Positions 25,366 to 34,969 of a stretch of DNA of 64,000 nt are shown here, one piece after another. The translations under genes and the position numbers were made by a program. The notes under the pieces are model-generated. The model was not told the origin of the DNA, did no database searches, and saw only the letters and a program-made list of their open reading frames with translations. Numbering within the stretch: position 1 is the first letter of the stretch; each line of letters begins with the position of its first letter. Source of the stretch: Ralstonia pickettii (GTDB lineage Bacteria > Pseudomonadota > Gammaproteobacteria > Burkholderiales > Burkholderiaceae). Location: NCBI RefSeq assembly GCF_030582395.1, contig NZ_CP104381.1, positions 682,001-746,000 of the forward strand. The letters run 5' to 3'.

Positions 25366-25976
25366 GGTTCGTTTGCCCGTGGGCGAAAAACGGTTTGCAG
25401 CAGCACATTAATCTGCGGGTTGGTGCCAAAGCCTGCTGCCGTAATCCGGAAAAGCGAAGGGGGGCGCTCAGCACCGGCTTGTATCCACTGGCCAGGCAAT
25501 GCGTCAGGAATCGGCTCGATGACATAGCGGGCCGGCGTTGCGCTGCGCCCGTCCCGCTGCTTAGTTGTGGTAACTGTCACACTCCTCGAACCGTTTTCGA
25601 TCAAATCCGCGAGCTTGGAAGCGGATTGACCCTGCAGCGGCCAGCACAAACCCGCTTCAGTGCCCTGCCCACAGAGGCCCGGAACGAAACCCGCCAAAGT
25701 GATGGGATCAAGCGCCGCGACGCGCGCTGCATCCACCGTTGCAGGGCAGTTTCTGCGGATTGGCGTACGTGTCGCAACGGCTAGATCGCACTCGCCCGCT
25801 GCCAGTGCAGACTCGGCGGCCTGCAAAGCGACGGCATAGTCTGCAGACAGAACGGCACGGCGGAGGTGGTCTTGTGCGAGCTGCAAGGCCGTGACCGTCA
25901 GCAGGCTGATGATGATCAGCGCACCAGTCACTGCGATGATCGAGAAGCCTCGCACGCTTGTATGCTGGATCAGCAT
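25362..25976 (-). CDS. PilX-type minor pilin (module A)
   Basis: The 204-residue protein has an N-terminal hydrophobic helix (FSIIAVTGALIIISLLTVTAL) followed by the PilX-like amphipathic helix with AAESALAAGE. A glycine before the helix (RGFSII) suits prepilin cleavage, but the Glu5 of major pilins is absent, as in other PilX proteins. It overlaps pilW by 7 bases and the PilY1-like gene by 4 bases, a tightly coupled operon. Confidence 0.82.
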   Translation of the reverse strand: MLIQHTSVRGFSIIAVTGALIIISLLTVTALQLAQDHLRRAVLSADYAVALQAAESALAAGECDLAVATRTPIRRNCPATVDAARVAALDPITLAGFVPGLCGQGTEAGLCWPLQGQSASKLADLIENGSRSVTVTTTKQRDGRSATPARYVIEPIPDALPGQWIQAGAERPPSLFRITAAGFGTNPQINVLLQTVFRPRANEP

Positions 25977-26905
25977 GCGTCCGCCTCGCAGCGTAGTGAG
26001 TTGCGTACGGCGAACGTGGCGGTGAAGAGCGCGCGATTACGGCGTGGATCTTTGGGTTGGAATTCCAGGTCTTCCGTACGAGCGCCTGAGGCCGAGCCAA
26101 ATGCGGGAAACAGGGCGATACTTTCCGAGTCGGGCTGCCTGAGTGAATGCCGGTCACCGCGTACGACGAGGGCAACATGGACCAGCTTTACGCGATGCCA
26201 ATCTGTGGTGGCCATGGCGCGAGCGGACACGGTTTTGGCTTGCGATGTAGCCGTCGGTGCGAGCGTATACAGCAGTTGTAACGTTTCGACCCCGCGGACC
26301 GCTTCGTTCGAGTTCACTGCCACCAATACATCACCACTATTGCGCGACAAGGACCGGCACATCAGTCGCGGCGCCTCCTCGGCGTCCGTGCTGACGGAGA
26401 TGAACAGCAGAATATTTCCCAAGCGCGGATCCGATTCCGATCCGGCGCGTTCTCGTACGCCGTAGTTGTCGCAGTCCAGCGTGGCGCCGTCAGGCTCATG
26501 CGCGTTTGGAGGCAGTTGGTTGCGACCGGAGAAACGCACCATCAATGCGTCACTGCCTTGTATTCCGCGCGGACCGCATTCCAATTCGACAGTTTTCTTA
26601 GGCTGGCCGCAGTCGTCCGCTCCGACCAGGGACAATGGTGCGGCGCTCTCCGCCCAGCGCCGTACGGGAGAAGAAGTAGGCGTGTCGGTAATCCATCCCG
26701 CTTGACGTACCGCCTTGCCGATCAGCTCCAATGCACGCATTCCGCGGTCTTCAATGAGTGCTTCGTCGGCCAGCCGCTGGTAGCGCACCCGCGCTACGAG
26801 CATGAGTTGCAACGCGATGCCCAGCACCATCAGGGCGATGATCATGCCGACCAACAGTTCGACCAGCGATGTGCCGCGCGTATGCCGCGCGAGCGGGCGC
26901 GGCAT
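25970..26905 (-). CDS. PilW-type minor pilin (module A)
   Basis: The 311-residue protein begins with MPRPLARHTRGTSLVELLVG, a prepilin leader, cleavage glycine and Glu5, followed by the hydrophobic helix. Length and the Cys-rich globular part match PilW. An ATG at 26938 in the same frame lies within the upstream pilV gene; the ATG at 26905 gives a normal leader. It follows pilV by one base. Confidence 0.83.
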   Translation of the reverse strand: MPRPLARHTRGTSLVELLVGMIIALMVLGIALQLMLVARVRYQRLADEALIEDRGMRALELIGKAVRQAGWITDTPTSSPVRRWAESAAPLSLVGADDCGQPKKTVELECGPRGIQGSDALMVRFSGRNQLPPNAHEPDGATLDCDNYGVRERAGSESDPRLGNILLFISVSTDAEEAPRLMCRSLSRNSGDVLVAVNSNEAVRGVETLQLLYTLAPTATSQAKTVSARAMATTDWHRVKLVHVALVVRGDRHSLRQPDSESIALFPAFGSASGARTEDLEFQPKDPRRNRALFTATFAVRNSLRCEADAC

Positions 26906-26906
26906 C

Positions 26907-27098
26907 TCAGCGAGTTTCCGTCTCGTTGATATGGGCACGGGCCTCGACCCCTAGCGCGCGAGCGGCATGGCTGGTGGCCTCCACATGATCGAGCGCGTGG
27001 AGCATGGCTGCAGCGCCCAGCGAGAGGACGGCCAGGGCGACAAGGGATTCGAGCAGGATGGCGCCCTGTTGATGCATGACGTGGTGGCGATGTGGCAT
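26907..27098 (-). CDS. very short PilV-type minor pilin (module A)
   Basis: The 63-residue product has a prepilin leader and helix (HQQGAILLESLVALAVLSLG) and then only about 30 more residues. Full PilV proteins have a globular domain of 100 residues or more, so this is either a truncated gene or a helix-only subunit. The frame runs cleanly into the pilW start one base later, so it is not an obvious frameshift. The first gene of module A, it is divergent from module B. The start could also be the ATG at 27077. Confidence 0.75.
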   Translation of the reverse strand: MPHRHHVMHQQGAILLESLVALAVLSLGAAAMLHALDHVEATSHAARALGVEARAHINETETR

Positions 27099-27315
27099 GA
27101 GTCGGCTGGAACTGGTTAGCCGCTCAAGTTAGTGGGAATTTGGCCGTATAACTGTCATATCTGGTCAATACCCTCTACGATGGTCGAGTGTCCGCCTACC
27201 TCTGTTGGGGTGTGACGCTATTTTGGATATCCAGTTAGCTGATTCCCGACGCGACTTCTCCCTCAGGTCGTTGTTTGTAGGGAGTCACGCCAATGACGTA
27301 CGGTCACTGAGATCC

Positions 27316-27330
27316 TGGTGGCCGGGTTGC
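27316..27330 (+). promoter_or_regulatory. possible sigma-54 promoter element
   Basis: T-GG-TGGCCGGGTT-GC has the GG and GC doublets exactly ten bases apart, as RpoN promoters do. It faces module B, 260 bases upstream of pilE. Type IV pilin genes are RpoN-dependent in several bacteria. The match outside the doublets is partial, so this is tentative. Confidence 0.3.
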
Positions 27331-27482
27331 GTTGCACCAACAAAAGACGCTTGTCTATCGGACCGGGCCTATTGACAGTGATTGGTTGCCTCCTACATGA
27401 TTGCGAGCGTTAGGATTGACGCTATATCTGCTTGGTGTGCGGGGCGGCAGAATCAAAAAAAAGTAATCGGGTAATCGGGAAG

Positions 27483-27507
27483 GACGCATCTTTTGTCAAG
27501 ATGCGTC
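27483..27507 (+). promoter_or_regulatory. perfect 10-bp hairpin upstream of pilE
   Basis: GACGCATCTT and AAGATGCGTC enclose a TTGTC loop, 83 bases before the pilE start. No U-run follows, so it is more likely an operator or leader structure than a plain terminator. Confidence 0.45.
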
Positions 27508-27589
27508 TATCGTTTCAAGCAGCCGGGGGGCTACATGCACAGGGTTAAAGTAACTCTAACGCAGTCAATCTTTCTGCGGTGGCGTTGAC

Positions 27590-28111
27590 ATGTCCGCGCC
27601 GCTCTGCGTCAACGCAAGCGTGCCACGTGATCCTGATTGGACTGGTTCGCCTTTAGTTACTAAAAGGCGGCTGCGTCCGGTCGTTGCGTGCGCTTCTGGG
27701 TTTACGCTCGTCGAGCTCATGATCACGGTGGCCATTGTGGGCATCCTGGCTACGATTGCGTATCCCAGTTACACCGACTACATCACACGCGGCAAGCTGG
27801 CCAACGTGACCAACATGCTCGCGGGTATTCGCGCGCAGATGGAACAGTATTACCAAGACAATCGCACCTACGCGGCGGTCGGGACTTTCACCCCGCCCTG
27901 TCAGGCGATCTCGTCTGTAGCCGAGTTTTCATTGGCCTGCAACATCACGGCCAACGGTAATGGTTACCAGATGATTGCCACCGGTTCCGGAACAACGGCC
28001 GGCTTCACGTACACAGTCAATGAGGCAAATGTTCAGGCGACGACTGCGGCACCCCGCGGCTGGAACACATCCACCACGTGTTGGGTGACTAAGCGAGGTC
28101 AGTCGTGCTGA
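27590..28111 (+). CDS. pilE: type IV pilin PilE (module B)
   Basis: The 173-residue prepilin has an unusually long leader of 36 residues ending CASG, then FTLVELMITVAIVGILATIAYPSY, the textbook type IV pilin helix with Glu5. The globular part carries QMEQYYQDNRTYA and a late cysteine pair typical of PilE/ComP-like minor pilins. It heads the plus-strand module and overlaps fimT. A shorter leader from an internal GTG is possible, but no ribosome site supports it. Confidence 0.9.
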   Translation: MSAPLCVNASVPRDPDWTGSPLVTKRRLRPVVACASGFTLVELMITVAIVGILATIAYPSYTDYITRGKLANVTNMLAGIRAQMEQYYQDNRTYAAVGTFTPPCQAISSVAEFSLACNITANGNGYQMIATGSGTTAGFTYTVNEANVQATTAAPRGWNTSTTCWVTKRGQSC

Positions 28112-28722
28112 TGGGCACCGAAGCCCGGTGCCGCGGCTTCACGCTGATCGAACTGCTCGTCACGATTTCGGTGTTTGCCTTTTTGATGCTCTTGGCGGCC
28201 CCGAGTTTTACGAGCTGGATTCAGGATGCACAGGTGCGTACCGCAGCCGAATCATTGCAGAACGGTTTGCGTGTTGCGCAAGCCGAAGCGGCGCGCCGCC
28301 ATCGTCAGGTTGCGATGGTGCTAACCAACGGCGTGCCGAACCCGGGCGTGACGGCACAAGCCAACGGAAAGAACTGGTTCGTTACAGTGATTCCGAACAC
28401 CACGGCAGGCGAGTCGTACCCCACTCCGCCGGCCCCATCCCCATTGATGGTGCAAAGCGGCACGCTTGGCGCGGTTGCACCTAACGCGCAGATCAACGGC
28501 CAGGCGGCGGTCTGCTTCAATTCGTTGGGCCGGCTGACCACCCTCAACGATGGCACGTACAGCTGCACCATTCCGGCCACGGGCACGGTCATTTACGCCG
28601 TGACGAACAGCCGATCTGCAACCGCCCGGGCATTGAACGTTACCGTAGGCCTTGGTGGTTCGATTCGAGTGTGCGATCCGAAAAAGTCTTTGTCGCAGAA
28701 TAGTCCAGATGCGTGCAGCTAA
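28105..28722 (+). CDS. FimT/GspH-type pseudopilin (module B)
   Basis: The 205-residue prepilin has leader MLMGTEARCRG and helix FTLIELLVTISVFAFLML with Glu5. The globular domain has the GspH/FimT pattern (RTAAESLQNGLRVAQAEAARRHRQV, FNSLGRLT). A GTG start at 28105 has GAGG six bases upstream and overlaps the pilE stop; the ATG at 28111 is the alternative. FimT-like pilins take part in pilus priming and, in some species, DNA uptake. Confidence 0.88.
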   Translation: MLMGTEARCRGFTLIELLVTISVFAFLMLLAAPSFTSWIQDAQVRTAAESLQNGLRVAQAEAARRHRQVAMVLTNGVPNPGVTAQANGKNWFVTVIPNTTAGESYPTPPAPSPLMVQSGTLGAVAPNAQINGQAAVCFNSLGRLTTLNDGTYSCTIPATGTVIYAVTNSRSATARALNVTVGLGGSIRVCDPKKSLSQNSPDACS

Positions 28723-29194
28723 CCCCGCCTCACACCGCGCTACGCTCGACTCCCGACTCCAGAGCGGGATGACGCTCGTCGAGGTGCTGGTTGCGATGCT
28801 ACTGCTCACCGTGGCGTTGACGGCCATGGTGATGGCGCAGATCCGAGCTTCGCAAGTGTCGGTTGACGCCGAGGACCGCAATCGCGCTGCTTTGCTGGCT
28901 AATGAACTCGCGAGCACCATGTGGCAGAACCACACGGTCAATCTGCCGGCGTCATCGGTGGCGGCGTGGCAAACGATGGTGGGGGCCAACGTGAGCTATC
29001 GGACAGCCAGCGCATCGAGCCCCGTGGGCAGCGGGCTGGGCGGCCTGCCCAACGGTACCGGCTCGGTCTCCGTCGATAGCACGACCAATATCGCGACGAT
29101 CACCATTACTTGGCAAGCACCGTCCCACGGTGTGAACGCGACCGCCGGTATGAGCAGCACAAGCCAGTATGTGACGCAGGTGGTGCTGCCATGA
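28709..29194 (+). CDS. pilV: PilV-type minor pilin (module B)
   Basis: The 161-residue prepilin has a basic leader ending QSG and the helix MTLVEVLVAMLLLTVALTAM with Glu5. It overlaps the end of fimT by 14 bases and shares an ATGA junction with pilW. Its size is normal for PilV, unlike the 63-residue copy in module A. Confidence 0.87.
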   Translation: MRAANPASHRATLDSRLQSGMTLVEVLVAMLLLTVALTAMVMAQIRASQVSVDAEDRNRAALLANELASTMWQNHTVNLPASSVAAWQTMVGANVSYRTASASSPVGSGLGGLPNGTGSVSVDSTTNIATITITWQAPSHGVNATAGMSSTSQYVTQVVLP

Positions 29195-30438
29195 GCGCCC
29201 GGATTTCCACCAAGCGGCCATTGCGCGCGCGCCGCCAAGCCGGCCTCAGCCTGATTGAATTGATGGTGGCGTTGGTCGTCAGCATGGTCATCGTGGGCGC
29301 GGTGTTCGGCCTGATGAGTGTGTCGGAAGGGCGCAAGCGCACCACGATGTCGGTCAGTGACATCAACCAAAGCGGTGTGTTCGCTTTGTACCAATTGGAC
29401 AAGGCGATCCGCAGCGCCGGGTCGGGCTATTCACAGAACTGGCCGCTGACCTATGGCTGCCGCCTCAATGTCAATTTGAACGGCAATCAAATTCTTCCGT
29501 CTCCGGCGAGTATGCCGCCGCCGTTTGACAAGCTGTTGACGCAGTTGGGCGGCTTTCGGTTGATGCCGCTACTAATCGTGCAGAACGGAACGCCGCTGAC
29601 TACGGGAAGTTCTGATGCGATCATTACCATGGCGGGCAATGCTGGTTATGGAGAGATTCCGACTGAGTTTTCCAATACTGCACCCGTGGTGTCCGCAGGC
29701 GTGGTGAACCTCAGCCTGATCAACACCATGACGTTCAACGCGGGCAACCTCGTGCTGGTGGCGGACCGCAATAACACGGCGGGCAACTTACAACCCTGCT
29801 ATATCGGCCAGGTGAAGGCGGGCTTTACCGGCAGCGTTGCAGTACAACTGCCGTTGACTGGTGCCTATGACGCATCGGTTGGCACGGACGGGGGCGCGGC
29901 CAACGTCTCCGCAACAGGTGTGGCCATGAACCTCGGCAATGTCGGGGGGGGCAACTTGCCGGCCTTTGGCGTGTATGGCGTGGGTGCCAACAACACTTTG
30001 ATGTTCTACGACCTGCTGCAATCGAGTGGCAACGGTAATAGCGCAATCCCGCTCGCCGATGGCGTGATGGAAATGCATGCCCTGTACGGCATTGATCCAA
30101 ACAACACCGGCAATGTCACCTGGCAAGCGCCGACGGGCGCGTTCGATGCGGCAACGCTGTCCAACGGTACGCAGACAGCCGCTGCAAATCTCTACGCGGT
30201 CAAGGCGGTGCGGATCGGCTTGATCCTGCGGACGTCGTTGCCTGAGCGCGCGCAGCAATATGTGACGAGTGCTAGCGCAGTCACCGCGAGTGGCGTCGTC
30301 AGCCCGGGGCCGCTGGTTCTGTTTGCCGATGTACCAGGACAGGCCTATACGCGAAAGCTCACGGGCGCGGAGCAAAACTATCGTTACCGCGTGTTGGAAG
30401 CCACGATCCCTTTGCGCAACACATTGTTGCAGCGCTGA
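29191..30438 (+). CDS. pilW: PilW-type minor pilin (module B)
   Basis: The 415-residue prepilin starts MSARISTKRPLRARRQAG, followed by LSLIELMVALVVSMVIVG with Glu5. The large, Asn/Gly-rich globular part is typical of PilW, the adaptor between minor pilins and PilY1. It is longer than the module A copy (311). The start overlaps the pilV stop (ATGA), and pilX begins two bases after its stop. Confidence 0.87.
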   Translation: MSARISTKRPLRARRQAGLSLIELMVALVVSMVIVGAVFGLMSVSEGRKRTTMSVSDINQSGVFALYQLDKAIRSAGSGYSQNWPLTYGCRLNVNLNGNQILPSPASMPPPFDKLLTQLGGFRLMPLLIVQNGTPLTTGSSDAIITMAGNAGYGEIPTEFSNTAPVVSAGVVNLSLINTMTFNAGNLVLVADRNNTAGNLQPCYIGQVKAGFTGSVAVQLPLTGAYDASVGTDGGAANVSATGVAMNLGNVGGGNLPAFGVYGVGANNTLMFYDLLQSSGNGNSAIPLADGVMEMHALYGIDPNNTGNVTWQAPTGAFDAATLSNGTQTAAANLYAVKAVRIGLILRTSLPERAQQYVTSASAVTASGVVSPGPLVLFADVPGQAYTRKLTGAEQNYRYRVLEATIPLRNTLLQR

Positions 30439-30440
30439 AG

Positions 30441-31067
30441 ATGTCGACCACGCCCCAGCTCCGCTCGAATCGTCCCTTGCGCGCCATGGTGCGCCGGCAT
30501 CAGTCCGGCGTTGTTTTGCTGATCGCTTTGATCGCCGTGGTCATCCTCGCCATCGGGACCGTCGCGCTGTTCCGCTCGTCCGATGCCGCACTGTTCAATG
30601 CAGGCAACCTCGCGTTCAAGCGCGATATGACCAACCGTGGCGAGCTAGGCATTGTCGCCGCTAAGGCAGCCCTGACCAGCGGCGCGCTCAACCAGGAGTC
30701 GACGCGCCAGAGCAATCAACTTGCCAGCGGCTACTACGCCACGATGCAGGCCACCGGCACGCACGGCGTTCCGAACACTCTGATCGGGTATCTCCCGAGC
30801 AAACCGTCCACACCGCCATTGCCGACGATCAACGCCGGCGACGGCATCACGATCTACTACATGATCGACCGGCTCTGTAGCGCAACGGGCTCGACTGACC
30901 CGTCCAATGCTTGCGTGGTCAGTTCGATCGGCTCAGCGAAGGGGGGCACGGTCCTGCCATATCGTGGTCAGGCCCAACCGCCTTCGGTGCCTGTGTACCG
31001 TATTAGCGTGCGGGTCGATGGGCCGCGCAATAGCCAGACCTTCCTTCAGACCACTGTTTCTCTCTGA
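30441..31067 (+). CDS. pilX: PilX-type minor pilin (module B)
   Basis: The 208-residue protein has leader RRHQSG and the helix VVLLIALIAVVILAIGTVAL, without the Glu5 of major pilins, as in PilX proteins. A helical AL-rich segment and two cysteines near residues 145-157 follow. It is translated in tight sequence between pilW and pilY1. Confidence 0.85.
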   Translation: MSTTPQLRSNRPLRAMVRRHQSGVVLLIALIAVVILAIGTVALFRSSDAALFNAGNLAFKRDMTNRGELGIVAAKAALTSGALNQESTRQSNQLASGYYATMQATGTHGVPNTLIGYLPSKPSTPPLPTINAGDGITIYYMIDRLCSATGSTDPSNACVVSSIGSAKGGTVLPYRGQAQPPSVPVYRISVRVDGPRNSQTFLQTTVSL

Positions 31068-31138
31068 GTTGCTGAACAGCCATGCATCCCAATTGTGACC
31101 GAGGTTGGAAGGCCAGCGCTTCGCGGAGCCCTTCCGTT

Positions 31139-34100
31139 ATGACTTTCCTGCGCAGCTTGCTTGCAAGCGTCTTGTTGCTACCTGCGCTACTGGTGTCGGC
31201 TGCACAGACCGACCTGGCAGATCAGCCACTCTTCAGCTCCGTATCGGTGCCTGGCAACCTCCTGCTCTCGCTGTCGGTGGAGTACCCGACCGCCAACAGC
31301 ATTGCGTATGTCAGCAGCTATACGGCGGGGGTGAAGTACCTGGGCTACTTCGATCCGCTCAAGTGCTACACGTATCAGTACGACTCTAAGGTCGACGCCA
31401 ACAACTATTTCGTGCCGGCTACAGCATCGGATAGCAATTTCCAGTGCGCCAGCGGCAACAATTACTGGTCCGGCGCGTTCCTGAACTGGGCGACGATGCA
31501 AACCATCGATCCATTTCGATGGGCGCTGACGGGCGGCTATCGCGTCACGGATACTCCGTCGTTGACCGTGCTTGAGAAGGCCTGGGCGTCAGGTCAGGGT
31601 GGCGCAAGTGAAACGCCGAACCGCACCGTCAATGATCCCAACGGGAGCGGTATTGTGGGGGCCATTACGCCGTTCTCCGATTGGGGCAGCATCAGCGTAC
31701 GCGTCTATGGTGCGGGCAATAAGCTGTACTTCACTCAAGACGGTAATTTGGATCGGGACAGGGTCAACACCTACACTTCAGGCTCGTCCCAAGACTCATC
31801 CAAGGTGTGGTCCGTGATTGTGCGCGTCAAGGTGTGCGACCCATCGCAACTGGAGGCGAACTGCACGAAGTACGGCAGCAACTACAAGCCGGAAGGCCTG
31901 ATGCAGAAGTACTCGCAACGCATCCGTTTCGGTGCGTTCGGATACATCAATGATTCGAACATCCTGCGCGATGGCGGGGTGCTGCGCTCCAATATGAAGT
32001 TCATCGGGCCTATGCAGCCGGTCCCTGGCAAGAGTCCCACGACCAACGCGTTGGCCGAGTGGAGTGCGACAGACGGCACGATGCTTGTCAATCCAAACCC
32101 CAGTGATGCTTCCTCGAGCAATGTGAGTAACAGCGGGGTCATGAACTATTTGAACAAGTTCGGATCGACTTCCCACACCTACAAGACATATGACCCGGTG
32201 AGCGAGTTGTACTACGCGGGCATTCGTTACTACAAGAAGTTGGGGAACGTTGCTGCCTATTCCGACGTGACACACGATGCCAGCGGTAATAGCGTAAGCG
32301 CTAACACTACGGCGACGTATGTCGACGGCTTTCCGGTGATTCAGAAGTGGGATGACCCCATTCTGTACTCCTGCCAGAAGAACTACATATTGGGTATCGG
32401 CGACGTCAACACCCATGCGGACGCCAATTTGCCGGGCAGTACGATTATCCAAAGCGCCAATGAGCCTGCGCTTCCTCCGGAGGTTTCTGCAGATACCACG
32501 GTCAATGTGGATTCGGCGACCAGCCTCGTGGGTAAGATGGAAGGCATCGGCAATCTCAACACGGCTTCGCCGCCGTGGTGCTGTGGGGATAACAACACGT
32601 TCCTGATGGCGGGGCTGGCCTACGACTCGCACGTGCGCGACATTCGCCCGAACGATTTCAAGGACCCCCTCGGCAACAAGTCCAAGATCCAGACAATATC
32701 CACCTATTGGCTGGATGTGCAGGAATATCAGCAATACAAGTATCAGAACCAGTTCTGGCTGGCCGCAAAGTACGGTGGCTTCAGTGTTCCGAGCAACTAC
32801 AACACGAGCAACACAACGGCGTTGGCTCAGTCGCTGTGGAACGCGAGCGGCAACACAGACCCGAATGGCAAACCAATGCCCGACAACTACTATCTGGCCG
32901 GTCAGGCGGACTTGATGGTGAATGGGCTTAACACTGCGTTCAACAATATCTCCAACGATATTCAGGCGGCCACGACGGCGCTGGCAGTGTCGTCCGCCAA
33001 TGTGAGCCTGACCGGCAATATTGGATATTCCGCGTCCTACAACTCGTCGACTTGGAGTGGGGACGTCGTGGGCAGTACGCTTAGTTTTGATGCCAAGACC
33101 GGGTTACCCACACAGACGAAAGCCTGGTCTGCACAGGCGCAGCTCGCGAATCAATCGAGTTCGTCGCGCTTGATTGCCACCAGCAATAGCGTTGGGACGG
33201 CGCAGGGTGTGCCATTCCAATTGGCTAAGCTCAGCGCGACCAACCAGAGTGCGCTCAGCAATTCGGCCGTGAAGAACTGGAACAACCAGGATTTCCTGAA
33301 TTATTTGCGCGGCGACCGTACCAACGAAGGAGCAAGTGGCAAGGCTGTCTATCGCCAGCGCAGCAGCCTGCTCGGTGACATTGTTGGCTCGAAGGTCGAT
33401 CCCGTGGGCCCACCCATTGCCGTGCTGTCCAGTGCGACCAACCCAGGTTATGCAGCGTTCAAGAGCAGCAATGTCAATCGCAAGCCCGTGGTCTACGTTG
33501 GCGCGAACGACGGCATGGTGCACGCGTTCGATGGCACGATCGGCAACACAACCAGCGGCAACGAGCTGTTTGCTTACGTGCCGAGCTTCCTTTACCAAGG
33601 ACCGTGCTCTTCAGGTACCTGCACGCCGACCGTCAATGGCCTGGCATCGCTGGGGTTGTCGGGCACGAATTTCGTCCACCATGCCATGGTGGATGCTACG
33701 CCCCAGGCGTTCGATGTCGATCTAGACCGTACGGGTGGCTCAACAGCCATTACTGGTACGCCGAACTGGCGCACCATGCTGATCGGCGGTCTGGGCAAGG
33801 GCGGAAAGGGTTACTACGCGCTGGACATTACCGACCCCACGACCATCACCACCGAGACCGCGCTGGCGGGTAAGGTGATGTGGGAATTCGGTGGCCCGTC
33901 CAACGTCCAGCAAGGCACCCTGGGCTTCACCTATGGCGACCCGATCGTCGTGAAGACAAAGAAGTACGGCTGGATCGTTGCAGTGCCGTCGGGCTACAAC
34001 AACGCTGATGGCGTGGGGCGGCTCTTCATTCTGAACCCGGCGACGGGCGCCTTGCTGGAGTCGATTTCGACGGGTGTCGGTTCAGCAAGCTCGCCTGCAG

Positions 34101-34915
34101 GTCTGGCCTATGCGTCTGCCTATGTGGCCGACTACACCGACAACACTGCGGACTCGATCTATGCAGGCGATCTGCTGGGCAACGTCTGGCGTTTTGATCT
34201 CACGGCGGCAAGCGGCGCCTATCCGGCACCGACCCAGATTGCGCAGTTGACCGACCCGAGCGGCAACACACAGCCTGTCACCACGCCGCCGCTGATCGAG
34301 ATCCAGCCGAATTCGCTCAAGCGCTATGTCATGGTGGGGACGGGTCAGCTCCTTGGCAGTACCGATATCGCAACCAGCCAGACGCAGACTTTCTACGTCA
34401 TCTATGACGGCGTTGTGCAGCGCTTCAACAGCAGCACGGATCTCCCGACTGGGGTCACGTTCCCAATCAAACGCAAAGATCTGAATGCGAACACCAATCT
34501 GCTGAACGGCATTGGCAGCGCGCCGCCATCGGTCATGGGCTATTACATTGACCTCGGCCAATCGTCCAACAATGTGGCGGAGCGCGTGAACGTGGCGCCG
34601 GTCTCGAACTTCGGCACGGTGTCGTTTGCTGCCAATCTGCCGAACGGTGATGCCTGCAATCCTTCCGGCATGAATCGGGTGTTCTCGCTGGATATCGGTA
34701 CTGGCACGAGCCGCGTGGTAAACAATGCTGGCCTACTCCAACCGTATTACACCGGTGGCGGGCTGGTTGTGGATCTGTCCTACCTTAATGTCAATGGTTC
34801 CGTTCGGCTGGAGGCTGGTACAGACAATAGCGCGATCAATTCAGTGCCATTGGTTCCTACGGTGGTGCAAGCAATCCGTCAGATCAACTGGCGTGAAGTG
34901 CCTACTGCCGACTAG
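31139..34915 (+). CDS. pilY1: type IV pilus tip adhesin/assembly protein PilY1 (module B)
   Basis: The 1258-residue secreted protein has a clear signal peptide (MTFLRSLLASVLLLPALLVSAAQ region). The variable N-terminal half has CWC-type paired cysteines (APPWCCGDNNTF). The C-terminal PilC/PilY1 beta-propeller (about residues 760-1150) shows VYVGANDGMVHAFDG, GLGKGGKGYYALDIT and DYTDNTADSIYAGDLLGN, an Asp-rich loop where calcium-binding PilY1 proteins have their site. It should sit at the pilus tip for adhesion and retraction control. An ATG at 31082 would add 19 residues before the signal; the ATG at 31139 gives a normal signal peptide. Confidence 0.92.
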   Translation: MTFLRSLLASVLLLPALLVSAAQTDLADQPLFSSVSVPGNLLLSLSVEYPTANSIAYVSSYTAGVKYLGYFDPLKCYTYQYDSKVDANNYFVPATASDSNFQCASGNNYWSGAFLNWATMQTIDPFRWALTGGYRVTDTPSLTVLEKAWASGQGGASETPNRTVNDPNGSGIVGAITPFSDWGSISVRVYGAGNKLYFTQDGNLDRDRVNTYTSGSSQDSSKVWSVIVRVKVCDPSQLEANCTKYGSNYKPEGLMQKYSQRIRFGAFGYINDSNILRDGGVLRSNMKFIGPMQPVPGKSPTTNALAEWSATDGTMLVNPNPSDASSSNVSNSGVMNYLNKFGSTSHTYKTYDPVSELYYAGIRYYKKLGNVAAYSDVTHDASGNSVSANTTATYVDGFPVIQKWDDPILYSCQKNYILGIGDVNTHADANLPGSTIIQSANEPALPPEVSADTTVNVDSATSLVGKMEGIGNLNTASPPWCCGDNNTFLMAGLAYDSHVRDIRPNDFKDPLGNKSKIQTISTYWLDVQEYQQYKYQNQFWLAAKYGGFSVPSNYNTSNTTALAQSLWNASGNTDPNGKPMPDNYYLAGQADLMVNGLNTAFNNISNDIQAATTALAVSSANVSLTGNIGYSASYNSSTWSGDVVGSTLSFDAKTGLPTQTKAWSAQAQLANQSSSSRLIATSNSVGTAQGVPFQLAKLSATNQSALSNSAVKNWNNQDFLNYLRGDRTNEGASGKAVYRQRSSLLGDIVGSKVDPVGPPIAVLSSATNPGYAAFKSSNVNRKPVVYVGANDGMVHAFDGTIGNTTSGNELFAYVPSFLYQGPCSSGTCTPTVNGLASLGLSGTNFVHHAMVDATPQAFDVDLDRTGGSTAITGTPNWRTMLIGGLGKGGKGYYALDITDPTTITTETALAGKVMWEFGGPSNVQQGTLGFTYGDPIVVKTKKYGWIVAVPSGYNNADGVGRLFILNPATGALLESISTGVGSASSPAGLAYASAYVADYTDNTADSIYAGDLLGNVWRFDLTAASGAYPAPTQIAQLTDPSGNTQPVTTPPLIEIQPNSLKRYVMVGTGQLLGSTDIATSQTQTFYVIYDGVVQRFNSSTDLPTGVTFPIKRKDLNANTNLLNGIGSAPPSVMGYYIDLGQSSNNVAERVNVAPVSNFGTVSFAANLPNGDACNPSGMNRVFSLDIGTGTSRVVNNAGLLQPYYTGGGLVVDLSYLNVNGSVRLEAGTDNSAINSVPLVPTVVQAIRQINWREVPTAD

Positions 34916-34969
34916 CGCTGATTTGATGATGCGGTATCGCGACGCAGCGCCAAGCACCGACACGGAATA

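Larger units (their letters stand above)
27099..27589. other. shared control region between the two divergent pilin modules
   Basis: This 491-base stretch has no supported gene. It contains a GG-N10-GC element and a strong hairpin, both listed separately, and a tandem GTAATCGG repeat at about 27463-27478 after an A-run. It must carry the promoters of both modules, but no consensus sigma-70 pair is evident. Confidence 0.55.

Noticed and set aside
31082..31138. Upstream ATG of pilY1 as the start
   Set aside because: It would put 19 hydrophilic residues before the signal peptide; the ATG at 31139 gives a normal secretion signal. It is not excluded, since both ribosome sites are weak.
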